The notes: generated from the sequence alone by a model not told the origin. A DNA stretch of 64,000 nucleotides from Nocardioides sp. Soil805 (GCF_001429625.1 NZ_LMSU01000001.1:129498-193497), one strand, 5' to 3'; positions 38,389 through 52,553 are shown, counted from the first letter of the stretch. A program made the numbers and translations.

Positions 38389-38502
38389 GAAGTGCCCGCT
38401 CGGCACGTTCTACCTGCCAGGAAGTGCCCGCTCGGCACGATCCAGGTGTCAGGAAGTGCCCGGTCGGCAGGTGCTAGGTGACAGGAAGTGCCCGGTCAGC
38501 GG
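38389..38502. repeat. Right array of 32-bp repeats, inverted relative to the left
   Basis: GAAGTGCCCG begins four units at 38389, 38421, 38453 and 38485, again exactly 32 bp apart. The sequence is the reverse complement of the left-array core with small changes; stems such as GTGCC-CGCTC-GGCAC keep pairing despite base changes. Read outward from the gene, both arrays give CAGGAAG-y-GCCCGGTCGGC. The array ends at the rbpA stop codon. Confidence 0.92.
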
Positions 38503-38865
38503 TCAGAAGATGATGTCGCCGGACTTCCGGCGGCTGCGGAGCAGCTGGATCGCCTCGTCGAGGATGTCCGCCGCCTCGGTCTCGGAGCGACGCTCCTTCA
38601 CGTAGGCGAGGTGCGTCTTGTAGGGCTCGATCTTGGGCGCCGGCGGGGGGTTGTCGCTGTCCAGGCTGGCCGGGAGGCCGCACTTGGGGCAGTCCCACGA
38701 CTCGGGGACGTTGGCCTCGACCGAGAACGTCACCACCGACCGGTGCTCGTGCGAGCAGAAGTAGGTCACCGCCTGGCGAGGAGCCGCCTCGCCACGCTCG
38801 GCCTCGCCCATCGGGCCGGCACCGACCCGGCTCCCTCGGATCGCGTTTCCGCCACCACCAGCCAC
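38503..38865 (-). CDS. rbpA: RNA polymerase-binding protein RbpA
   Basis: 120 residues. Actinobacterial RbpA binds the housekeeping sigma factor and RNA polymerase and stabilises open complexes. The sequence shows an N-terminal tail, a zinc-type core with YFCSHEH and WDCPKCG, and a C-terminal sigma-interaction helix (RSETEAADILDEAIQLL). The GTG at 38865 is chosen because AAAGGAG lies 6 nt upstream; an in-frame TTG at 38883 is unlikely. Confidence 0.92.
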   Translation of the reverse strand: MAGGGGNAIRGSRVGAGPMGEAERGEAAPRQAVTYFCSHEHRSVVTFSVEANVPESWDCPKCGLPASLDSDNPPPAPKIEPYKTHLAYVKERRSETEAADILDEAIQLLRSRRKSGDIIF

Positions 38866-38888
38866 GTGCTTCTCCTTTGCCAAGACGA

Positions 38889-38911
38889 CCCGGGCGACAG
38901 CGTCGCCCGGG
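38889..38911 (-). terminator. Hairpin between secG and rbpA
   Basis: Perfect 10-bp stem CCCGGGCGAC (38889-38898) and GTCGCCCGGG (38902-38911) with a 3-nt loop. It probably terminates the gap-pgk-tpiA-secG transcript or attenuates read-through into rbpA. Confidence 0.65.
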
Positions 38912-38934
38912 CCACGATCCCCGTCAACAGAACG

Positions 38935-39168
38935 TCAGGTGTAGGCCTTGAGCAGGCCCAGCGCGATGATGCAGGCGAACCAGATGATGCCGACCCCGAT
39001 GGTGAACCGGTCGAGGTTGCGCTCGGCGACCGAGGAGCCTCCCAGGGTGCTGGAGACACCACCACCGAACATGTCCGACAGTCCGCCGCCGCGACCCTTG
39101 TGGAGCAGCACCAGCAGGATGAGGATCAGGCTCGTGATGACGAGCAGGATGGTGAAGAGCGGAATCAC
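38935..39168 (-). CDS. secG: Preprotein translocase subunit SecG
   Basis: 77 residues with two spans (about 2-22 and 55-74). LLVLLHKGRGGGLSDMFGGG after the first span is the SecG hallmark. Downstream of tpiA in the order widely conserved in actinobacteria. It assists SecYE-dependent export. Confidence 0.93.
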   Translation of the reverse strand: MIPLFTILLVITSLILILLVLLHKGRGGGLSDMFGGGVSSTLGGSSVAERNLDRFTIGVGIIWFACIIALGLLKAYT

Positions 39169-39198
39169 GAGCGGAAGCCTACGTCACACCGACACGGA

Positions 39199-39987
<789 letters not shown>

Positions 39988-39991
39988 GGGA

Positions 39992-41194
39992 TCAGTTCCT
40001 TTCGAGTACGGCGATGCCGGGCAGCTCTTTGCCCTCGAGGAACTCGAGGCTGGCGCCGCCGCCGGTGGAGATGTGGCCGAACGCGGCCTCGTCGAAGCCG
40101 AGCTTGCGGACCGCGGCGGCGGAGTCGCCACCGCCGACCACGGACAGCCCGTCCACCTCGGTCAGCGCCTGCGCGACGGCACGGGTGCCCTCCGCGAAGG
40201 CGTCGACCTCGAAGACCCCCATCGGTCCGTTCCAGAAGACCGTCCTGGCGTCGGCCAGCGCGGCCGCGAACGCGGCGCCGGAGTCGGGACCGATGTCGAG
40301 GCCGAGCGCGTCGGCCGGGATGGCGTCGGCGGCCACGACCCGGGGCTCGGGCTCACGGTCGCCGGACGGGAACGCGGTGTCGACCACGACGTCGGTCGGA
40401 AGCAGGATCTCGACGCCCCGCTCCTCGGCCTCGGTGAGGTAGCGCCGGCAGATGTCGAGCTGGTCCTCCTCGAGCAGGCTCTTGCCGACCTCGTGGCCCT
40501 GGGCCTTGAGGAAGGTGAAGACCATGCCGCCACCGATGAGCAGCTTGTCGGCCTTGCCCAGCAGGTTGTCGATGACCCCCAGCTTGTCGGAGACCTTGGA
40601 GCCGCCGAGCACGACGACGTACGGGCGCTCCGGGTCGACCGTGAGGCGGCGCAGCACGTCGATCTCCGTGGCCACGAGCCCGCCCATGGCCGACGGCAGC
40701 CGCAGCGCCACGTCGTACACGCTGGCCTGCTTGCGGTGCACGACACCGAAGCCGTCGGACACGAAGGCGTCGGCGAGCTGGGACAGCTGGCCGGCGAAGG
40801 AGGCACGCACCTCGTCGTCCTTGCTGGTCTCGCCGGAGTTGAAGCGGACGTTCTCCAGCAGGGCGACCTGCCCGTCCTGGAGCCCGGCGACCGTCTCGGT
40901 GGCACTCTCGCCCACCGTGTCGGTCGCGAACGCCACGTCCTGTCCGAGCAGCTCGCCGAGGCGGGCGGCGACCGGGGCGAGGCTGTACGCCGCGTCCGGC
41001 TCGCCCTTGGGACGGCCCAGGTGGGCCACCACGACGACGCGGGCGCCGGCCTCGGAGAGCTGCGCGATGGTCGGCACGCTCGCGCGGATGCGGCCGTCGT
41101 CGGTGATGGTGCTGCCGTCCAGCGGCACGTTGAGGTCCGAGCGGACCAGGACGCGCTTGCCGCTCAGGTCCCCCAGGGAGGCGATGTCCGACAC
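39992..41194 (-). CDS. pgk: Phosphoglycerate kinase
   Basis: 400 residues. It carries [11 protein letters not shown] (N-terminal substrate loop), [25 protein letters not shown] and the C-terminal nucleotide loop GGGDSAAAV. It forms ATP from 1,3-bisphosphoglycerate. The GTG start is 1 nt after the gap stop, so it is part of the same transcript. Confidence 0.97.
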   Translation of the reverse strand: MSDIASLGDLSGKRVLVRSDLNVPLDGSTITDDGRIRASVPTIAQLSEAGARVVVVAHLGRPKGEPDAAYSLAPVAARLGELLGQDVAFATDTVGESATETVAGLQDGQVALLENVRFNSGETSKDDEVRASFAGQLSQLADAFVSDGFGVVHRKQASVYDVALRLPSAMGGLVATEIDVLRRLTVDPERPYVVVLGGSKVSDKLGVIDNLLGKADKLLIGGGMVFTFLKAQGHEVGKSLLEEDQLDICRRYLTEAEERGVEILLPTDVVVDTAFPSGDREPEPRVVAADAIPADALGLDIGPDSGAAFAAALADARTVFWNGPMGVFEVDAFAEGTRAVAQALTEVDGLSVVGGGDSAAAVRKLGFDEAAFGHISTGGGASLEFLEGKELPGIAVLERN

Positions 41195-41195
41195 G

Positions 41196-42278
<1,083 letters not shown>

Positions 42279-42390
42279 TCGCGCTGCGTCGTCGCGTGCC
42301 GGGGGCCGTATCGGCGTACGTGCGGGTAACCCGGGACGGGCCCGCGACGGCTCACGGCGGACCCGTGCTCCGACGGTGGTGCGGCCCTGC

Positions 42391-43377
42391 TCAGGCCTCC
42401 TCGGCCAGCATCTCCGGCGTCAGGGACGCCTCGGTGTCGGGGATGCCGAGCTCCTCGGCGCGCTTGTCGGCCATGGCCAGCAGGCGGCGGATGCGGCCGG
42501 CGATCGCGTCCTTGGTCAGGACCGGGTCGTGCAGCTGGCCGAGCTCCTCGAGGCTGGCCTGCTTGTGCTCGAGGCGCAGGTGGCCGGCTAGCTTGAGGTG
42601 GTCGGGGACCTCCTCGGCGAGGATCTCGAGGGCCCGCTCGACACGGGCTCCGGCGGCCACGGCCGCGCGGGCGGACCGGCGCAGGTTGGCGTCGTCGAAG
42701 TTGGCGAGCCGGTTGGCGGTGGCCCTGACCTCGCGGCGCATGCGGCGCTCCTCCCAGGCCATGAGCGACTCGTGGGCGCCCAGGCGGGTGAGCAGGGCAC
42801 CGATGGCGTCCCCGTCGCGGATGACGACCCGGTCGACGCCCCGGACCTCACGTGCCTTGGCGGAGATGCCCAGGCGCCGGGCCACGCCGACGATGGCGAG
42901 GGCGGCCTCGGGGCCGGGGCAGGTGATCTCCAGGGAGGAGGACCGGCCGGGCTCGGTCAGCGAGCCGTGGGCCAGGAAGGCCCCCCGCCACGCGGCGACG
43001 GCGTCGCAGCCACCGCCGGACACGACGGCGGGCGGGAGGCCGCGGACGGGACGGCCTCGCTGGTCGAGCAGGCCGGTCTGGCGCGCGAGGGCCTCACCGT
43101 CCTTGACCACGCGGACGATGTAGCGGCTGCCCCGGCGGATGCCGTTGCCCTGCACCATGACCACGTCGGACTGGTGTCCGTAGACCTCCGCGATGTCCTT
43201 GCGCAGTCGCCGGGCGGCCGCTCCGGTGTCCAGCTCGGCCTCGACGACGATCCGCCCGCTCACGATGTGCAGGCCGCCCGCGAAGCGCAACATGGAGGCC
43301 ACTTCGGCCTTCCGGCAGCAGGTCTTGGTGATCTGGGTGTTGGCGAGCTCCGCCTTCACCTGTGCCGTCATCGCCAT
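42391..43377 (-). CDS. whiA: Sporulation/cell-division regulator WhiA
   Basis: 328 residues. The LAGLIDADG-like homing-endonuclease fold at the N-terminus ([22 protein letters not shown]) and the C-terminal helix-turn-helix ([26 protein letters not shown]) are both present. WhiA is a conserved DNA-binding regulator across Gram-positives. The [11 protein letters not shown] start at 43377 matches family N-termini; an upstream in-frame ATG would add 10 residues. Last gene of uvrC-rapZ-yvcK-whiA. Confidence 0.95.
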   Translation of the reverse strand: MAMTAQVKAELANTQITKTCCRKAEVASMLRFAGGLHIVSGRIVVEAELDTGAAARRLRKDIAEVYGHQSDVVMVQGNGIRRGSRYIVRVVKDGEALARQTGLLDQRGRPVRGLPPAVVSGGGCDAVAAWRGAFLAHGSLTEPGRSSSLEITCPGPEAALAIVGVARRLGISAKAREVRGVDRVVIRDGDAIGALLTRLGAHESLMAWEERRMRREVRATANRLANFDDANLRRSARAAVAAGARVERALEILAEEVPDHLKLAGHLRLEHKQASLEELGQLHDPVLTKDAIAGRIRRLLAMADKRAEELGIPDTEASLTPEMLAEEA

Positions 43378-43481
43378 GGTCCCGATCCTGCCATGCACGT
43401 CAATCACGCTCGCGCATCAGGCGACGGCACCGAGGCCCACCCATGAGGGGCGTCACACCCCGGATGCGTCGGGCGTGTCGC

Positions 43482-44450
43482 TCAGGGGCGCGACACGATC
43501 TGCTCGAACGCCGCCGCGAGCCGCTCGTGGTCGTGCCGGTCGGAGGCGTCGTCGGCGGCCACGTCGGCCAGCACCAGCTCCGCACCCGCGTCGGAGACGA
43601 CGCCGCGCAGCCGGTCGGGATGGGCCACGCTGCCGCGGTCGGCGAGCACGATGTGGATGTGGAGGTCCGGAGCGTGCTCGAAGAGGGCGGCGAGGTGGTC
43701 CTCGGGGCCGAAGCCCGGGGTCTCGCCCTCCTGGGGCTCCAGGTTGAGGACGACCACCAGCCGCGCCTGCGTCTCGACCAGGGCCCGACGGAGCCCGGGG
43801 ACCATCAGGTGCGGGATCACCGAGGTGAACCACGAGCCCGGCCCGAGGAAGACCCAGTCGGCGGCCAGGATGGCCTGCACCGACTCCTGGCAGGCGGCCG
43901 GCGCGACCGGGTCCAACGCGACCGAGACGATGTCGCCCTCGGTCGTCGCGACCTCGACCTGGCCGCGGACGGTGGTGGTGAGCGCGCGGTCCGCGGGGTC
44001 GAGCCCGCGCACCTCGGCGGTGATGTCCATCGGGGTCACCGCCATCGGCAGCACCCGGCCCTGGGCGCCGAGCAGCCGGCCGACCCAGTCGAGGGCGCGG
44101 ACGGGGTCCCCCATCAGCTCCCAGAGCCCCACGATGAGCAGGTTGCCGATGACGTGGCCCTGCATGTCGCCCTCGCCGGCGAACCGGTGCTGGACGACGT
44201 CGGCCCAGGTGCGCCCCCACTCATCGTCGCGGCACAGCGCCGCCAGCGCCATCCGCAGGTCGCCCGGCGGCAGCACGCCGAACTCGCCGCGCAGCCGACC
44301 CGACGAGCCGCCGTTGTCGGCGACGGTGACGATCGCGGTCAGCGAGTCGATGGTGAGGTCGGCCTCGAGCCGCCGCAGGGCGCTCAGCGTGGCGAACAGG
44401 CCGTGCCCGCCGCCCAGGGCGACGGCGGCCTGGGCGGTGTCGCGTGCCAT
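43482..44450 (-). CDS. yvcK: YvcK/CofD-like gluconeogenesis factor
   Basis: 322 residues. ALGGGHGLFATLSALRR at the N-terminus and VTVADNGGSSGRLR are the nucleotide-binding motifs of YvcK (2-phospho-L-lactate transferase CofD-like). In other Gram-positives YvcK affects carbon metabolism and cell-wall synthesis and binds UDP-sugars. The invariant neighbourhood between rapZ and whiA supports the assignment. Confidence 0.92.
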   Translation of the reverse strand: MARDTAQAAVALGGGHGLFATLSALRRLEADLTIDSLTAIVTVADNGGSSGRLRGEFGVLPPGDLRMALAALCRDDEWGRTWADVVQHRFAGEGDMQGHVIGNLLIVGLWELMGDPVRALDWVGRLLGAQGRVLPMAVTPMDITAEVRGLDPADRALTTTVRGQVEVATTEGDIVSVALDPVAPAACQESVQAILAADWVFLGPGSWFTSVIPHLMVPGLRRALVETQARLVVVLNLEPQEGETPGFGPEDHLAALFEHAPDLHIHIVLADRGSVAHPDRLRGVVSDAGAELVLADVAADDASDRHDHERLAAAFEQIVSRP

Positions 44451-44454
44451 CAGC

Positions 44455-45321
44455 TCACTCCCGGCCCAGGTCGCGGTGGCGCGCCCCGGTGTCGTAGCCC
44501 CGCTCGCGCAGCCGGGCCGCGATCTCCTCGGTCATCGCCACGCTGCGGTGCTTGCCGCCGGTGCAGCCGATGGCCACGGTCATGAACCGCTTGCCCTCGC
44601 GCAGGTAGCCCTGCGCCGCCGTCTCCAGCACGGGGAGGTACTGCTCGAGGAACTCGGCGGCGCCGGGACGCTCCTTGACGTACGTCGCCACCGGCTCGTC
44701 GCGCCCGTTGAGCGCCCGCAGCTCGGGCACCCAGAAGGGGTTGGGCAGGAAGCGCATGTCGGCCACGAAGTCGGCGTCGACGGGGATGCCGTACTTGAAG
44801 CCGAAGCTGGTGACGGTGACCTTGAGCCGCGTCGACTCCGCGGTGCCGAAGGCCTCCGCGATGCGGTCGGTGAGCTGGTGGACGTTGAGGTTGGTGGTGT
44901 CGATCACCACGTCCGCGTCGCCCCGCAGCTCGGCGAGCACGTCGCGCTCGCGCTGCAGGCCGTGCAGGAGCCGGCCGCTGCCCTGCAGCGGGTGGGGGCG
45001 CCGGGCCGCCTCCTGGCGGCGGACCAGCACCTCGTCGCTGGCCTCGAGGAAGAGCAGCGTCGTGGGCCGTCCCGTGACGCCCTGGTGGCGGTTGGCCTGC
45101 AGGGAGTCGAAGAAGGACCCCGATCGCACGTCGACGACCACGGCGATCGGCTGGCTGATCCCGTGGTTGTCGTCGACGAGGCGTACGACGTCGCGCACCA
45201 GGGTCGGCGGCAGGTTGTCGACCACGAAGAAGCCGAGGTCCTCGAGCTCCTTGGCCGCCGTGCTGCGCCCGGCGCCCGTCATGCCGGTCACGATGACCAG
45301 CTCGGCCGGCTGGGGATCCAT
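44455..45321 (-). CDS. rapZ: RNase adapter RapZ (YvcJ)
   Basis: 288 residues. The N-terminal P-loop reads GMTGAGRST, with Arg in place of the usual Lys, a variant I recall in actinobacterial RapZ. The C-terminal RapZ signature is GCTGGKHRSVAMTE. It hydrolyses or senses nucleotides and, in E. coli, adapts an sRNA to RNase E; its actinobacterial role is not settled. Start and uvrC stop overlap by 1 nt (TGATG). Confidence 0.93.
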   Translation of the reverse strand: MDPQPAELVIVTGMTGAGRSTAAKELEDLGFFVVDNLPPTLVRDVVRLVDDNHGISQPIAVVVDVRSGSFFDSLQANRHQGVTGRPTTLLFLEASDEVLVRRQEAARRPHPLQGSGRLLHGLQRERDVLAELRGDADVVIDTTNLNVHQLTDRIAEAFGTAESTRLKVTVTSFGFKYGIPVDADFVADMRFLPNPFWVPELRALNGRDEPVATYVKERPGAAEFLEQYLPVLETAAQGYLREGKRFMTVAIGCTGGKHRSVAMTEEIAARLRERGYDTGARHRDLGRE

Positions 45322-47360
45322 CAGTCCTCCTCGATCTCGCCCGTGGCGGTGTTGATCCGCGGGTTGCCAGTCTTGCGGTCGGCGGCCGCGCCCGCGACCG
45401 CCTCCTTGATCGACGCCGCGGTGCGGGGCCCGATGCCGGGCACCAGCGCGATCTCGTCGATGTCCGCCTCGCGGAGCTTCTTGAGGGACCCGAAGTGCTT
45501 GAGCAGCGTCTTGCGCCGCACCTCCCCCAGTCCTGGCACGTCGTCGAGCAGGCTCTCGACCATGGTCTTGGAGCGTCGCGAGCGGTGGTGCGTGATCGCG
45601 AAGCGGTGGGCCTCGTCGCGCACCCGCTGGAGGAGGTAGAGGCCCTCGCTGGTGCGGGCCATGATGACCGGGTCCTCCTCGTCGGGCAGCCACACCTCCT
45701 CGAGCCGCTTGGCGAGGCCGCAGACCGGGATGTCGTCGATGCCGAGCTCGGTGAGGGCCTGCTGGGCCGCCGCCACCTGCGGCGGGCCGCCGTCGACGAC
45801 CACGAGTCCGGGCGCGTAGGCGAACTTGCGGGGCCGTCCTGTCTCGGGGTCGACCAGCATCGGACCGCCCGCCTCGCCGGTTCCTGAGGAGGCGAGGGAC
45901 GAGCCGTCTCGAAGGGCCGAGCGGGCCTGCTCGTCGAGGAGTCGACGGAACCGGCGGGTGATGACCTGGTGCATGTGGGCGACGTCGTTCTGGCCGACCT
46001 GGCCGTCCTGGTCGGTGCCGTCCTCGCCCTTGATGACGAACCGGCGGTACTCGCCCTTGCGGGGCAAGCCGTCCTCGAAGACCACCATGGAGGCCACCAC
46101 CTCGGTGCCCTGGAGGTTGGAGACGTCGTAGCACTCGATGCGCAGGGGCACCTCGTCGAGGCCGAGCGCCTTCTGGATCTCCTCCAGGGCGCGGTTGCGC
46201 GTGGTGAGGTCGCTGGCCCGCTTGGTCTTGTGGAGCGCGAGCGCCTGCGAGGCGTTGCGGCCGACGGTCTCCTGCAGGGCCTTCTTGTCCCCGCGCTGGG
46301 GCACCCGGATGGCCACCCGGCTCCCCCGGATGTCGCTGAGCAGGTCCTCCAGGACGGTGGCGTCCGGCGGCAGGGCGGGCACGAGCACCTCCCGCGGGAT
46401 GACGGAGGCGTCGTCGTCGGCCGCGGCGCCGCCGTACAGCTGGAGCAGGAACTCCTGCACCAGCCCGGCCGTGTCGCTGTCGTCCGAGCGGTCGGCCACC
46501 CAGCCCCGCTGGCCGCGGATGCGGCCGCCGCGGACGTAGAAGATCTGGACGGCGACCTCGAGCGGGTCCTCGGCGAGGGCGATGACGTCGGCGTCGGTGC
46601 CGTCGCCCAGCACCACCGCCTGCTTCTCCAGGGCCTTGCGCATGGCGCCGAGGTCGTCGCGCAGCCGGGCGGCCTTCTCGAAGTCCATCGCCTCGGACGC
46701 GGCGTACATCTCCCGCTCGATGCGGCGCACGAAGGCGTTGGTGTTGCCGGCCATGAAGTCGCAGAAGTCGTCGACGATGCGCCGGTGCTCCTCGGGCGTG
46801 ACGTTGCCGACGCAGGGCGCCGCGCACTTGTCGATGTAGCCGAGCAGGCAGGGGCGCCCGATCTGGCTGGAGCGCTTGAAGACGCCGTTGCTGCACGAGC
46901 GCATCGGGAACACCCGCAGCAACAGGTCGACCGTCTCGCGGATCGCCCAGGCGTGGCCGTAGGGGCCGAAGTAGCGGGTGCCCTTGCGCTTGGCGCCGCG
47001 GCCCACCATCACCCGCGGGAACTCCTCGCCGACGGTCACCGCCAGCCACGGGTAGGACTTGTCGTCGCGGTACTTGACGTTGAAGCGGGGGTCGAACTCC
47101 TTGATCCAGCTGTACTCCAGCTGGAGGGCCTCGACCTCGGTCTTCACGACCGTCCACTCGACGCTGGCGCCGGTCGTCACCATGCTCGCGGTGCGCGGGT
47201 GCAGGTTGCCGATGTCCTGGAAGTACGACGACAGGCGCGGGCGCAGGCTCTTGGCCTTGCCGACGTAGATCACCCGGCCCTTGGCGTCGCGGAACCGGTA
47301 GACACCCGGGTCGGTGGGGATCGACCCGGGGGCGGGTCGATAGGTGCTGGGGGTGGCCAC
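45321..47360 (-). CDS. uvrC: Excinuclease ABC subunit UvrC
   Basis: 679 residues. N-terminal GIY-YIG nuclease (PGVYRF...VIYVGKA), a UVR domain, the RNase-H-like C-terminal nuclease ([22 protein letters not shown]) and tandem helix-hairpin-helix ([14 protein letters not shown]...[10 protein letters not shown]). It makes both incisions in nucleotide excision repair with UvrAB. An insertion of about 30 residues near 470-500 coincides with a repeat-like DNA element in frame. GTG start with TAGGGT 6 nt upstream. Confidence 0.96.
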   Translation of the reverse strand: MATPSTYRPAPGSIPTDPGVYRFRDAKGRVIYVGKAKSLRPRLSSYFQDIGNLHPRTASMVTTGASVEWTVVKTEVEALQLEYSWIKEFDPRFNVKYRDDKSYPWLAVTVGEEFPRVMVGRGAKRKGTRYFGPYGHAWAIRETVDLLLRVFPMRSCSNGVFKRSSQIGRPCLLGYIDKCAAPCVGNVTPEEHRRIVDDFCDFMAGNTNAFVRRIEREMYAASEAMDFEKAARLRDDLGAMRKALEKQAVVLGDGTDADVIALAEDPLEVAVQIFYVRGGRIRGQRGWVADRSDDSDTAGLVQEFLLQLYGGAAADDDASVIPREVLVPALPPDATVLEDLLSDIRGSRVAIRVPQRGDKKALQETVGRNASQALALHKTKRASDLTTRNRALEEIQKALGLDEVPLRIECYDVSNLQGTEVVASMVVFEDGLPRKGEYRRFVIKGEDGTDQDGQVGQNDVAHMHQVITRRFRRLLDEQARSALRDGSSLASSGTGEAGGPMLVDPETGRPRKFAYAPGLVVVDGGPPQVAAAQQALTELGIDDIPVCGLAKRLEEVWLPDEEDPVIMARTSEGLYLLQRVRDEAHRFAITHHRSRRSKTMVESLLDDVPGLGEVRRKTLLKHFGSLKKLREADIDEIALVPGIGPRTAASIKEAVAGAAADRKTGNPRINTATGEIEED
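45878..45918. repeat. Dispersed-repeat-like element inside uvrC
   Basis: On the minus strand the segment reads TTCGAGACGGCTCGTCCC then TCGCCTCCTCAGGAACC. This closely resembles an intergenic repeat I recall in Nocardioides-type genomes. It is in frame and encodes [14 protein letters not shown], within a region where UvrC homologues are shorter. Confidence 0.55.
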
Positions 47361-47366
47361 TCGACA

Positions 47367-47372
47367 ACCCTA
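47367..47372 (-). promoter_or_regulatory. -10 box of the uvrC operon
   Basis: Minus-strand TAGGGT, 6 nt before the GTG at 47360; leaderless arrangement. No LexA box is seen here. Confidence 0.5.
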
Positions 47373-47438
47373 CGGGCGACCGGGGACAGTCCCCGCGGGG
47401 TGGTGGACGGCGTCCCCGAACGGCCCCGGGGCGGCCCG

Positions 47439-47888
47439 TTAGGCCAGGGTGATGTTGTCGCCCTCGACGGTGATGGAGACCTCGGCCAGCGGTGAGGGTG
47501 CCGGCCCTCCCACGTTGTCACCGGTCGTCATGTCGAAGAGGCTGCCGTGGCAGGAGCAGTGGATCTTGCCGTCGACGATGTCGGTCACCGGGCACTTCTG
47601 GTGCGTGCAGGTGCGGCTGAAGGCCTTGAACTCCCCCTTCGCCGGCTGGGTGATGACGACGCTGGGCTCCTCGAGGAAGACCGCCCCGCCGACCTCGACG
47701 TCGGAGGTGCTGGTCAGCACGGTCCCGGGGGTGGCGCCGGCCCCGCCACCCGCGCCCGAGCCGGAGGACGAGGAGTCGGACGCCGACCCCGAGTCCCCGG
47801 ACCCGCAGGCCGCGAGGACGGGGAGGGCCAGCCCGGCGGAGGCGGTCGCGGCGAAGCGGCGACGGGAGAGGGGGTGCTCGGTGCTCAT
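47439..47888 (-). CDS. Exported Rieske [2Fe-2S] lipoprotein
   Basis: 149 residues. A Tat signal (RRRFAATA at 9-16) is followed by the lipobox LAAC (Cys28), then a Ser/Gly linker (30-55). The Rieske domain has Cys94/His96 and Cys111/His114 as cluster ligands, with Cys99 and Cys113 placed to form the structural disulfide. Tat export suits a cofactor-loaded protein anchored outside the membrane. Partner unknown; the family is common in actinobacteria and distinct from the bc1 Rieske subunit. Confidence 0.9.
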   Translation of the reverse strand: MSTEHPLSRRRFAATASAGLALPVLAACGSGDSGSASDSSSSGSGAGGGAGATPGTVLTSTSDVEVGGAVFLEEPSVVITQPAKGEFKAFSRTCTHQKCPVTDIVDGKIHCSCHGSLFDMTTGDNVGGPAPSPLAEVSITVEGDNITLA

Positions 47889-47970
47889 GCGGGTGGCCTC
47901 TCGATCAGGTCAACGGGTGCCACCACGGTAGGACACCGTCCCCAGCCGCGCCCGTGGACCGGCCGGTGGC

Positions 47971-50952
<2,982 letters not shown>

Positions 50953-51014
50953 AGTAGTCCTCACTGCGCAGGGGGGTCCGTGTCCGAGCGGTCGCTCGAG
51001 CAGGAAGGGTGGGT

Positions 51015-51030
51015 TCGAACAAGTGTTCGT
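51015..51030. promoter_or_regulatory. LexA (SOS) box upstream of uvrA
   Basis: TCGAAC-AAGT-GTTCGT matches the actinobacterial/Gram-positive SOS box TCGAAC-N4-GTTCGA at 11 of 12 conserved positions. It lies 63 nt upstream of the uvrA start and about 80 nt from the divergent gene at 51112. Confidence 0.8.
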
Positions 51031-51111
51031 CACGCCGCGCCGGGTTGCAACCCGCCGCGCGGTCGATTCTCGATCCTACGGGGCTGCACAGCACCCCTAC
51101 GTGTGTGTTGA

Positions 51112-51864
51112 ATGACAGCCATGACGCACACCGCTCCCCCCGACCCGGGGGCCGAGGCCCCGCCGTGGGTGCCCACCCAGCTCGAGCTGCTCGCCGGGGC
51201 CAACCAGCGACTGGTGCGCACGGTGGACGCCCTCGACGCCGACGAGATGGCCCGGCCGTCGCTGCTGCCGGGCTGGACGCGCGCCCACGTCGTGGCCCAC
51301 CTCGCGCTCAACGCCGAGGCCCTCGAGGAGGTGCTCAGCGCTGCGGCCCGGGGCGAGTCGCGACCGATGTACGCCTCCCAGGAGGCGCGGGACGCCGACA
51401 TCGAGGAGCTGGCGAAAGCGCAGGTCAGCGAGCTGCGGGAGCGCGTGCTGGCCTCCACCCACTGCTTCGACCGGGGGGCGGAGGCGGTGGCGGGCGAGGA
51501 CTGGAAGCGGCGCTTCGAGCGCACGCCCGGTGCCGGCTCGACACTGTCCGTCGCCACCGTCCCCCTGATGCGCCTGAGGGAGGTGGAGATCCACCACGCC
51601 GACCTCGGGGCCGGCTACACGGCGGCCGACTGGCCGCCGGCGTTCTGCGCCGTCCTCGTCGAGTCGATGACCAGGCGCCCGTACCCCCAGCCGTTCCGCG
51701 TGCTGGCCCGCGACCTCGCCCGGACGTGGGACTTCGGCGAGGGCCCCGCCGTGGCCAACGTCACCGGCGACGCCTCCTCGTTGGGGTGGTGGCTCACCGG
51801 CCGCGGCGACGGTGCCGACCTGACCGTGGACCAGGACCGACTCCCGGAGGTGCCCTCGTGGTGA
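51112..51864 (+). CDS. Maleylpyruvate-isomerase-family mycothiol-dependent enzyme
   Basis: 250 residues. The N-terminal DinB-like four-helix domain has LLPGWTRAHVVAHLALNAEAL, the hallmark of the MDMPI N-terminal family, and a conserved EIHHADLGAGY segment. Members use mycothiol or act as uncharacterised thiol transferases. The C-terminal domain is weakly conserved. Either ATG, at 51112 or 51121, could be used; no ribosome site is evident. Its 3' end overlaps the next gene. Confidence 0.8.
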   Translation: MTAMTHTAPPDPGAEAPPWVPTQLELLAGANQRLVRTVDALDADEMARPSLLPGWTRAHVVAHLALNAEALEEVLSAAARGESRPMYASQEARDADIEELAKAQVSELRERVLASTHCFDRGAEAVAGEDWKRRFERTPGAGSTLSVATVPLMRLREVEIHHADLGAGYTAADWPPAFCAVLVESMTRRPYPQPFRVLARDLARTWDFGEGPAVANVTGDASSLGWWLTGRGDGADLTVDQDRLPEVPSW

Positions 51865-52547
51865 ACGACAGCGTGGACGACAGCGGCTACACCGGAGACG
51901 TCTCGCCCGGCGGCCCGCCCGGCGTACGCCGCATCGGGGGCATCACGCTCACCAAGCTGGCGGTGGACCCCCAGATGTCCAACAACTGCTACCTGCTGCG
52001 GTGCACGGAGACCGACGAGCTCGTCCTCGTCGACGCCGCGGCCGACGCACCCCGGCTGCTGGAGCTCGTCGGAGACGGGTCGCTGACCACCGTGGTCACC
52101 ACCCACCAGCACTGGGACCACCACCGTGCGCTCGCGGAGGTCGTGGCCGCGACCGGGGCGATGGTCGTCGCCGGTGAGGCCGACGCCGACGCCATCACCG
52201 AGCAGACCGGGGTCGAGGTGACCCGTCGGGTCGGCGACGGCGACCGCATCGCCGTGGGCACGTGCGACCTCGAGGTGATCCACGTGGCCGGCCACACGCC
52301 GGGCTCGATCTGCCTGTACTGGCCGGAGGGGGGCGGGCACCTCCTCACGGGCGACTCCCTCTTCCCCGGCGGGGTGGGCAACACCCGCGGCGACGCCGAC
52401 GCCTTCCGACAGCTGCTCGGCGACGTGGAGGCCAAGCTCTTCGGCGCCCTCCCGGACGGCACGTGGTTCTACCCCGGGCACGGCGGGGACTCCACGCTGG
52501 GCGCCGAACGCCCGCACCTCGACGAGTGGCGCACCCGCGGGTGGTAG
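51858..52547 (+). CDS. Metallo-beta-lactamase-fold hydrolase (glyoxalase II-like)
   Basis: 229 residues. It has the zinc motif HQHWDHH (HxHxDH pattern), VAGHTPGS, GDSLFPGG and YPGHG, as in glyoxalase II-like hydrolases. With the preceding gene it may process mycothiol conjugates, an inference from gene pairing. GGAGG lies 7 nt before the GTG at 51858; the GTG at 51861 is an alternative. It overlaps the upstream gene by 7 nt. Confidence 0.88.
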   Translation: MVNDSVDDSGYTGDVSPGGPPGVRRIGGITLTKLAVDPQMSNNCYLLRCTETDELVLVDAAADAPRLLELVGDGSLTTVVTTHQHWDHHRALAEVVAATGAMVVAGEADADAITEQTGVEVTRRVGDGDRIAVGTCDLEVIHVAGHTPGSICLYWPEGGGHLLTGDSLFPGGVGNTRGDADAFRQLLGDVEAKLFGALPDGTWFYPGHGGDSTLGAERPHLDEWRTRGW

Positions 52548-52553
52548 GTCCCC

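Noticed and set aside
37166..38502. CRISPR array
   Set aside because: Units are head-to-tail with 32-bp period, spacers of about 12 bp that are themselves related, two opposite orientations and no cas genes.
47381..47395. CGGGGACAGTCCCCG hairpin downstream of uvrC start
   Set aside because: The stem is only 5 bp with a practical loop, within background for such GC content; not listed as a terminator.
51013..51030. tRNA T-arm-like GGTTCGAAC
   Set aside because: No acceptor or anticodon stem surrounds it; the symmetric TCGAAC-N4-GTTCGT is better explained as a LexA box.
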